NCBI GenBank assembly: GCA_932294295.1
Contig: OW028586.1
Span: forward strand, 8,461,701 to 8,525,700
Reading direction: 5' to 3'
From: Alitta virens
Lineage: Eukaryota; Annelida; Polychaeta; Phyllodocida; Nereididae
Length of the DNA stretch: 64,000 nucleotides
A program made the position numbers and the translations under genes. Shown one piece after another: positions 56,242 to 64,000 of the stretch. How positions within the stretch are numbered: position 1 is the stretch's first letter; each line of letters starts with the position of its first letter. A model generated the notes under the pieces. It made no database searches. It was given only the letters and a program-made list of their open reading frames with translations, and was not told where the DNA came from.

Positions 56242-56373
56242 AGATTCTGAGGACCTCTTGTTTATATTGTGATATCAAATATTAGGTTGGTTTGTCAGCT
56301 CATCATGCCAAGTGTTATCTGGTAAAATGCATACTACGTCAAGTGAGAGGAGATTTAATCAAAGGAATTAATA

Positions 56374-56433
56374 GAGGCCGCCATCTTGAAATGGAGGCAG
56401 CCATCTTGAAATGGAGGCAGCCATCTTGAAATT
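56374..56433 (+). repeat. Three 20-bp tandem units carrying a YY1-type site
   Basis: Units at 56374, 56394 and 56414: GAGGCMGCCATCTTGAAATG. GCCGCCATCTTG in the first is a textbook YY1 binding site, and the others keep GCAGCCATCTTG. They lie in the probable 3' untranslated region of the small membrane-protein gene. Confidence 0.85.
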
Positions 56434-57250
56434 GAAGAAACAAGAGAACATTGGTGCTATGGTTCGGTGTCACGTAGGATGAAAAAGTGACTGAGAAACT
56501 GGATTAATTCAAGATAAAGTTACTGTTGTCAATTACTCATCATTCGACTTATTAGGTAGTATGTGGATTTGCATAACGTCTTTGAAAAGTGACCAAGAAT
56601 TCATTCATGATAAAAGTAATGTTTTTTCTGCATAAGTAAATGCCATATTCTACCGGTCACAATTAGAGACCAGGTATAGAATTTTTTTCAAACGCATATA
56701 ACATTCCATAAGAACCATTAGAATTTTTGACGGACTGAAAAGTAGCATTAAAAAATTCTACATTGAATGTACTTGAAAATACAACGTTGCCACCCAATTG
56801 AGAAAATATTAAGAAAATGTGAACTCCCTAAGTGAAAAGAAATGCTTTGTATTATGAGAGAGGCAAGCATGCTATAACAAAAATGTCCATATATTTTACT
56901 GATTATTGCAAGAAAGAGCCATACTGTTAACTGGTCCCAACTCAAGTCCACAGGCGTGAGACGGCAACCAAATGTGAGACTCAGGCCGAATGCGTGAGAC
57001 TTGGCTTTGCAAGGCAGTGGGCTATTAAATCTCGGTGGGGTAAGATTTGGAAAAACTTGATTACTGGTACAGCCGTAGCAGAGCTGGAGAATTGCTCCAC
57101 TGTCCATGCATAAAAACACATAACATTGGGGGCCTTGCCCTGATTTTTTGTGTTTTGTGTAAATCTCAGTATCTTTCATTCTAAAGTGTGTCAGAATTTC
57201 TTTGTTCTTGGTAAATTGTGTGGAATGAACTGAATTATCATTTTCCTGTC

Positions 57251-57256
57251 AATAAA
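57251..57256 (+). terminator. Polyadenylation signal AATAAA (candidate)
   Basis: Lies 1.0 kb after the stop of the 69-residue ORF and is followed by a T-rich stretch. Confidence 0.35.
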
Positions 57257-57279
57257 ACTTTACTCTTGGTTTTTTTATT

Positions 57280-58490
57280 AAGTTGAGTAGAGTTTTTATT
57301 TTGATCAGTTAATGCGGTTTACCAGTAATAGGAAGATGGATAAAGCAGAAATTTAATTAAAAAATATATATCTGAAAAATACTTGGTGTTACAGCTAAGG
57401 TGACATTTTCAGCCAGAGACTATCGTTCTCTTCAGAGTTTTGAAACTTCTAAATATAACATTTAATATTTTGATGTCAACTCGACCACACAACGACAGTC
57501 CATTCGTGGAACGAAGCCATGTATGACTAGCCTTTTTCACAATGTTCAAAACACAACAGTAGGACCTATGCATAGATCTCTATATTACTAAACATTAAAT
57601 ACTTTGCCCAAAAAAAAAAAAAAAAAAAAAAAACACCAGTGTCAGACTGTCAGTGTTGCCCATATTTTATTATATTAAACCCATAATAAATCCCGCAGTA
57701 CTTAAAGTGCCCAGCAGAAAAGTTTTCAGTCTGTCAAAGTGCTTCTGCTATGTCACTTGGGTTGTTATTGTAAGAATATCTGCAGCCAACCTTGACTATT
57801 TATAAAAGCTGTGTTAGTCGAAACTCTTGACTGGTTGAGTAGATTGAATAGCTTTAGACAGTTGTTTCACAAAGAAAAAGCAATGATATATGTCACACGA
57901 GCACTTTATTTAGTATTTTCAGTGCTTTCCAACTCACTGTATAACTGAGCAGAATTAAAGTGGTCCTGGGGTTGAGGCCCAATGAGCAATTTCTACCAAA
58001 CCGAAAGACGAAACGTGTACGTTGATGTCTTCCTAATAACTCACGCAAGACATAACAGTATCGTCGCAACGACCTTTGTGTGACCAGAGATCATTTAGTG
58101 TAGAAATTGGTCACAAGGAAACCAGAATTAAAGAGCAGCCACCAAGCGATTGGGCACGAACTAAAGCAACACTATCTAATATAATTTTAAAAGTATACGT
58201 TAGTGTATTATCACACAACTTGAAAGATCTTCCGAGTCACACCAATCAAGATATGCCGCTCTGATTGGCTAACATTGGAACAAATTTTCATGTAGCCACC
58301 TAGTATTTGGGCGCAGAACTAATTTATTCATTCATCGAAACCACCACACGTGTTTGCCATTTTGGTAACCACCAATTAGTCAAACAGTCCGAAGGTATGC
58401 CAGTCCGAGGGTTCACTAGCCCTGGGGCCAGTCCAATGGACACTTGCTCGCCCCCTGCCTGCCTATCCCCCCCTCCCCCCCAGTTCAAGC
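57280..58490. other. Gene-free spacer
   Basis: Contains an A run at about 57609-57633. No gene or terminal repeat recognised. Confidence 0.5.
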
Positions 58491-58851
58491 TGCACCGGCC
58501 TTTCTCATAACCGATTTGCCGCTCCCCCAGAATCGGGGAGGGAAATGCTTCCGCGCGTCGTCTGCATACAAAGTAGTGCGATTACTACGCCTTATTTCTT
58601 TGTTCCAAGAAGCCGCTCACTGTAAAATTAGTTCAGACGATTTCTTTACAACTTTACCATGGAATTCCACCCACTGCAGAAGGTACTATTTTCGTAAAAA
58701 GCACTGAACAAGCGTTCCAACGAAGTAAATGGCACTGAACAAGCGTTGTAACGGCGTTGCGACGCTTATTCACCAATCCATTTTTTACATTATCCCTTGA
58801 TGCTTTGCTTTGCTACGCACCGGACAAGCGCCGTCTTTCGGCAGAAATTGC
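58491..58851 (+). mobile_element. Relic of the MITE seen at 5569-6412 (inner part only)
   Basis: Matches 5791-6175 in the same orientation with substitutions and small indels: ACCGATTTGCCGCT, GGGAGGGAAATGCTTC, GCGCGTCGTCTGCA, CTGCAGAAGGTA, TTGTAACGGCGTTGCGA and GGACAAGYGCCGTCTT. Neither terminal repeat is present. Confidence 0.85.
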
Positions 58852-59231
58852 TAGTTATGTGGACCGGACCGCCTCGGACCGATCCAGTCCGGGGTCCAAC
58901 CCTGGACCGCTAAAAAACCAGACCACTACAAAAATACCGGAACAGGACCGGTCCGATGACCCTGGACCGGCGGTCCAAGCATTGCATGTTGATTTATTAC
59001 ACACCAGATGTTTGTCATCTTGGTTTGTTTCATTTATTAATCATTCTGATTGATTGACGGTTTCTTTGTTTTACATATAGAAATATTGCAGTAATGAAAT
59101 TATTAGTCAGTCCTGCCTGTCACTAAATAATTCCATGCATCAAATTTTGTTCAACAAGAACCAGTTTTATTTTTATTTTGTGAAACAACTGTTATGTCGG
59201 TGGACCGCCTCTGGTCCGGTCCACATCACTA
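58852..59231. mobile_element. Non-autonomous element with TAGTKATGTGGACCGGACC ends, 380 bp
   Basis: The left end TAGTTATGTGGACCGGACC and the inverted right end TAGTGATGTGGACCGGACC match in 18 of 19 bases. The left side also holds many GGACCGG motifs, probably transposase binding sites. No target duplication is visible. hAT is likely from the shape of the ends, but unproven. It begins where the neighbouring MITE relic stops. Confidence 0.75.
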
Positions 59232-62200
59232 CCCCACCCCCTCATCTTTGCATATATGGAGGTTGTGTCAGTGTTAATTAGCATTGACTTTTTACTGTTT
59301 TGTTAATATAAGGTGTCATTGCAATTAGCTATAAAACATCTGTCAGTGGTATAATTGACAATACAATCCATAAGGCTTAGAAAAACATCATCAGTAACTG
59401 CATTCTCTACTAATCTTTCGTGTATAATATTTTTTTAAAGAAGACTAAAAAGAATTTAATTGTCAAGTTAAATGGTGAGGTCTATCTATCTATCTATAAA
59501 TAAACATTTAAAACAAATCCTACATACGAATAAAAAGGAATGCTTTTTATATGTGATTAGAAAAAAAAGCAGTAATATATAGATGTTCTGTATGCCATGT
59601 TGAACCTGAAGATTATGTTAATCAAATAAAGATTACTGGAAATTGTAGATTAGAAAAATGAATCTTAGAAAGATGGCTAATCGCCAGAAATGTGATTATC
59701 TGAGTATTGGAAATTGTGTTTTTCCTTGTACTCAGAGCTCGATTCCCCGGATATGTAATGCAGGAAACCAGTGCTTGGTTCAACGCAAAATTAAATGGAA
59801 ACAACATTGAAAGAGCTGCTTGAATGCAATATATAGCACATGCACAAGGTGGCGCTTTGGTCTAGATGTGGAAATATTGAGGCGAAACCTGTGACCAATT
59901 TTGCATTATGCTACACATAGCAATAATTAAAAACAAAAACCATCAGTTAAAAATTTAACGTGCTTAATGTAACTCATCATTGCTAAAAGCCGGCATAGTT
60001 CTGCTTGGTACATGAATTGTCATCTAAATCAGTACTTGGCACAATATTAATATCATTCTGCTTTCTTAGACTGGAATTCTTCTCATACACCCATCTAGAA
60101 AGTTGTAGTTCATTTGAAAGTGACTGTTAACAATATACATCAATTTGTGAATGTCTGCATATATATAATATTATAAGTAAAAAATCAAAATTAATTACAC
60201 AAAATAAATAAAAAGGTTTTTTTTTTTTTTTTTTTTTTTTAATTCACTTACTTATGCACAGCATTGCAGCTGTATACTCGATAGATAGAAAGGCGTAAAG
60301 AACGGCTAGGTGTGTCTTTGACTTTGTGTCTGTGCAGAGGCAAGTAATGGTCCTAACTATTGGAATCTGTTCACTAAGACCAGGTCTCTATGGTAAGGTT
60401 GTCTTAATAGAGAGGTAATACAATTACAAGGATCTACAATTGGGCAAAAATGGGTGCATTTTATGGTGAGGTCGTCTTAGAGTGGGATTTTCTTAATAGA
60501 GAGATGAATACAATGGTTGCCTATGGCTAAAATGGCTGTTTATATTTATTTATAAAATATATTTATACACTGTTGTATAATATGGTTCTGTTAATAAGAT
60601 AACTATAAAACACAAAAATACTGATATAAGAAAAGATAAAACAATTGTAGTTAAATGAAAATTTAAGTGTTTTTTTTGCCAAGCACAAATGGTCAGATGA
60701 GGTCAGTGCACTGTGAGCAATCTAGCTGAGTGTTCAGCCGAGCATGGCGCCCAATTGAGGCCAATTAAAGCTGTATGTATGGCATTATTTAAGTGCCAAA
60801 AGTCAGTTTATCCTTTACGCTTGTTCAAAGTATTTAACACCTGTTGAGAAAATTAAATTAGATGAACATAATAAAATCAGGCACTGTCTGTATTTTTTAA
60901 CGGGCGTTATTGGGCGTTTACGGGCGTTTACGGGCGTCAACAGGCGTCAGGATTAATGCAATTTATAATATAATAGTTATAATTACATATCTGTAGGGAT
61001 ATCTGCCTACAGATATGTAATTGTGAAAAATCACTATGTATTGCACCTTTTTTTAGGATGTCCCTGTTTGAAAGTCCCACAAGACTATTTCTTCCATTTT
61101 TTTTACACCAGAGGACGACACTAGTCTCTGTTTGGGCTTTAGGTACCCAAAAATCGTCTGAACGCCATATTAAGCTTTTACTTTTTGGACATTTTTGCAT
61201 CATTAATTGATTTTGGGAATTAAAATTGATAATATTTAATATATTAACAATAATGCTGGAGGAGGTAAAAATTTATATTGTAATTATCAAATTCAATTCA
61301 TGTTTGTTCAGAATTAAGATGTGTTTTGCATAAAAATGTTTCCATACTATCTTAAACATATTCTGGTATCTCAAAAGGGGTCTTAGCATTTTATAATAAT
61401 TTATATCTCTGCAAATTATAACTCTCCTTAGCAAAAATGCTTCTATATGGTAATTAGCAAAATGTAATGTATTTATTTTATTCCCACGTAAAAGCCAGTT
61501 TTGTAGTCTACAATTACAAACTACTCCCACGAAAATTAAACCATTTTTGGTGGAGATACAGTTATAAGAAAATAAAGATGACTGATTTAAGAAAGTGAAT
61601 TTTTCACACTGCCATTACATACAACCAACAAATACCTACAAAATCAAATTATGCTAAGATGAAAGTAAAACTTCTGGTCAACTAAGTGATATAACCTACA
61701 TTCACGGCTTGCTGTGGCATTTCTGCTAAAATCAAGATAAACATCACACACTTTATTGGCAATTACTTGTCAACTATGCATCTGAGTGAATTAAATTTAA
61801 GTAAATTAATTCTCCATAATGATGTTGTCCACCAAATGCCATACTCAGTAAGTGTTTTTTGTAGTGTTTAAGGGCTCAGGATAATCAAATGATATATATT
61901 ATCTTGAAGAAATATACATTTCTTGCAATATATTATGTAGTATAAATAAATGTGCTTGAACTGATTAATATTATTTTTCTTTCATGCATATTGTTTGCAC
62001 AATTGCCCTCCTCACCCCCCCCCCCAATTATGGGCGGGTCCTTTGGTCATTTTGATGTGCCTCAGTGTTCGATCAAGGTCTAATTTCTCCAAGGTCTGCT
62101 CAACGTGTTTTTACCACCCCATGTGTGCTGTGATTGGCTGAGCCTGGCCTGTCACTCAAACCTCCCCAAATCACTTGGATTTTAATATGTAAACAATTCC

Positions 62201-62930
62201 TGCCTACCCATGCATTACGGAGAGGGGGTGGCTTTGTTGTAACCAGCCAAACCGGGTTTGGCTGTGATTGTCTAATAGTCACGTGATATATATGACTCCA
62301 CCTTCTCAGATGCCTGGGTTGTTTACAAACATCAAATAACCACATGGATTGAATGCACAAGTAAACCCACAGATTTAACCAGTATCAGTAGTGATGTGTC
62401 CAGGTATAACTAAATCAGATACCAAAAAGAAAGCATAAATGTTTGAATGTAAGTGTCATATCATTCCAAGAAAAGCAAGGTGCTATAATCCATAATTTTA
62501 CATGTGTATATGATGTTTCATTCACTGACAACAATTCCATAATGCCGATTTGAAAAATAACTGCTTTGAAAAATAGCCCGAGATTTAGAGGGAGTGGGTT
62601 TAGGGGGGTACAATGGGGAATTAGCAGAGAGACAATAGAACCCCAAATGTTGGTGCAACATCCTTCTGATGTAGCATTATGTAACACTGTTGAAAATGAC
62701 CTGTGTCTTATGTTTGATGTTGACACCATTAATTTATGTCAGAAATACAATATCAATGGTTAATAACTGACATCTAAGATATTTCGAAATTTTTCAACTG
62801 CCAAATGTTTACATAATATTCCTGCTAATTGTATAGTTTGATGCAATTTGAATAAGGACACAATTTTCTCGTTTAATAGTGTTTCATTTATATATAAGTA
62901 TCTGTAATTGCTAGTTCTTGTGGCATGGTA
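59232..62930. other. Gene-free AT-rich spacer
   Basis: Holds a T run (about 60218-60240), two loose copies of GTCTTAATAGAGAG near 60402 and 60490, a short GGGCGTTTAC tandem at about 60902-60945, a C run near 62015, and the palindrome CAGCCAAACC-G-GGTTTGGCTG at 62244-62264. No gene recognised. Confidence 0.5.
60981..61022. repeat. Perfect 17-bp inverted repeat, 8-nt loop
   Basis: AATTACATATCTGTAGG (60981-60997) pairs completely with 61006-61022 around GATATCTG. Its function is unknown; it could be a hairpin RNA stem or a collapsed transposon end pair. Confidence 0.9.
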
Positions 62931-62938
62931 AATGATAG

Positions 62939-63020
62939 CTAGATAGCTAGATAGCTAGATAGATAGATAGATAAACAGATAGACAGATAGACAGATGGAT
63001 TGATAGATAGATCGACAGAC

Positions 63021-63051
<31 letters not shown>
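62939..63051. repeat. GATA-type microsatellite
   Basis: GATAGCTA units pass into uninterrupted and interrupted (GATA)n. Confidence 0.95.
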
Positions 63052-63052
<1 letters not shown>

Positions 63053-63254
63053 GTTTCATGCACACATTTATGCCAAAGACTTTCAAAAAATTTGTTTTTT
63101 TAAAAAACGTTGTGAATATTTCAAATTATAAACGGTGTCAGCAAACTGGTAAAAACTATATTAACCATGTCATTATAAACAGCTAAACTCCTTGAATTGA
63201 CAGGTGTGACTGCATCACTGCATCAGTCATCAAGATTACTGTACCCGGATGGTC

Positions 63255-63580
63255 ATTGGTCAGTCTGACGTAATGACCATTGGTGATTACCCAATGACTA
63301 AAGGGGTATTCAGAAGGGGTATTGAAGTAAAATAACTTAACGGACACAAGGACTTCAAACAGATGGTCCATCAAATACTTCCGGTATCACCCCCGTAATT
63401 TATTGGTTTGTGGTTGAAAGAGGGATGTGCACAACCAAATGACCTTATAAACGAGACTTTGCGGACAGTCATTCGTCAGATCAGCTAAAGAGTCAAGAGC
63501 AGTTCCTTCCTCCAGTTCCTTCAAGATTATCGTTATATTTCGCAGAATCATCACGGACAAGTCCACATTCTCCTATTCCG
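63255..63580 (+). promoter_or_regulatory. Candidate RNA polymerase II promoter and first untranslated exon
   Basis: ATTGG/CCAAT motifs lie at 63255, 63279 and 63291 with a CRE-like TGACGTAA at 63266. TATAAA is at 63446-63451. About 30 bp on, GTCAGATCAG (63476 region) could hold the start site. The following ATG-free stretch ends in TTCCG before GTAATT at 63581, a possible 5' exon. The gene would lie to the right of the window. The layout is suggestive; none of the motifs is decisive alone. Confidence 0.4.
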
Positions 63581-63599
63581 GTAATTATTGTTATTTATA

Positions 63600-64000
63600 A
63601 TTTTAAAAAAGAGAATGAATCGATGACCTCATGCATGTTTAGGACGATTAATGTAAGTTTAGGATTAATGTAATTGTGTAAATGTGTGTTATCAAAGTTT
63701 GTGTAATAAGTACTTAATCAAAAAGGGGGTGGGGGATGAAACTTTATTTTAGTATGAAAATTGGGAAGCGTCTGTGTCAAAATACAGTGTATTTATTACC
63801 TGCAAAATGTCAGTGGTCAGTCCATTTCCATAGTTATATAATTTGGTGGATGTGCCATGACATCAATTTTTTTTTTAATGTTGCCATAGCCACCATTGGT
63901 CACAGCTCAGTGACCACAGCAATCATTAGCACTGCAACCCATATTCGATGTCAATAGTAGATTTTTAATTGCCATAAACTGGCTATTTTAAGTACTTTCC
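63600..64000. other. Right edge, no gene recognised
   Basis: If the promoter call is right, this is first-intron sequence. Confidence 0.35.

Overview
The window is animal nuclear DNA: spliced genes with GT/AG introns, AT-rich spacers, microsatellites, and a dense, varied load of transposable elements. The gene families (a saposin-domain acid sphingomyelinase, a rhodopsin-family receptor relic) and the element mix (Harbinger, Polinton/Maverick, CR1/L2-type LINEs, tRNA-derived SINE, hAT, Tc1/mariner and TTAA-type miniature elements) fit an invertebrate deuterostome such as amphioxus. That assignment is inference, not proof.

Layout. 1-3414 is the right part of an autonomous Harbinger element. 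It has two convergent genes, a Gln-rich probable Myb-type partner protein (+) and an intact DDE transposase (-), and it sits inside an older LINE relic. 4.5-5.4 kb holds a broken GPCR gene. 5.5-14.1 kb is non-coding and carries four datable insertions with clear target-site duplications (a Harbinger-type MITE, an element with a 7-bp duplication, a SINE and a hAT MITE) plus a perfect 509-bp tandem duplication. 14.84-24.03 kb is a decayed 9.2-kb Polinton/Maverick with about 120-bp terminal inverted repeats. It has a retroviral-type integrase and a packaging ATPase on +, and several decayed genes on -, including a large protein built of repeated Trp-rich modules. No DNA polymerase B was recognised. 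24-31 kb is repeat debris with LINE fragments and a second Harbinger-type MITE.

31.37-41.08 kb is the one clearly functional-looking host gene: 12 exons of an acid sphingomyelinase-like enzyme (SapB domain, metallophosphoesterase domain, hydrophobic C-terminus). Exon phases agree across all junctions. Its introns carry a hAT MITE, two small mariner-type MITEs, a Tc1-like element, a SINE-like repeat and a 13-bp minisatellite. A dimeric tandem array made of splice-acceptor-like units runs straight into its first recognised exon.

41-64 kb is mostly non-coding. It contains a third mariner-type MITE, a TTAA-flanked 860-bp element, a nearly full-length LINE (47.2-50.8 kb) with few disabling changes, four exact copies of a 14-mer near 54.2-54.7 kb, a small single-pass membrane-protein ORF at 56.0 kb, further MITE relics, and a promoter-like block at the right edge (63.25-63.58 kb).

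The three Harbinger-type elements share terminal sequence and TWA target duplications, so the transposase at 1.6-2.9 kb is a candidate source of mobility for the two MITEs. The Polinton looks dead. The sphingomyelinase gene appears to have tolerated repeated insertion into its introns.
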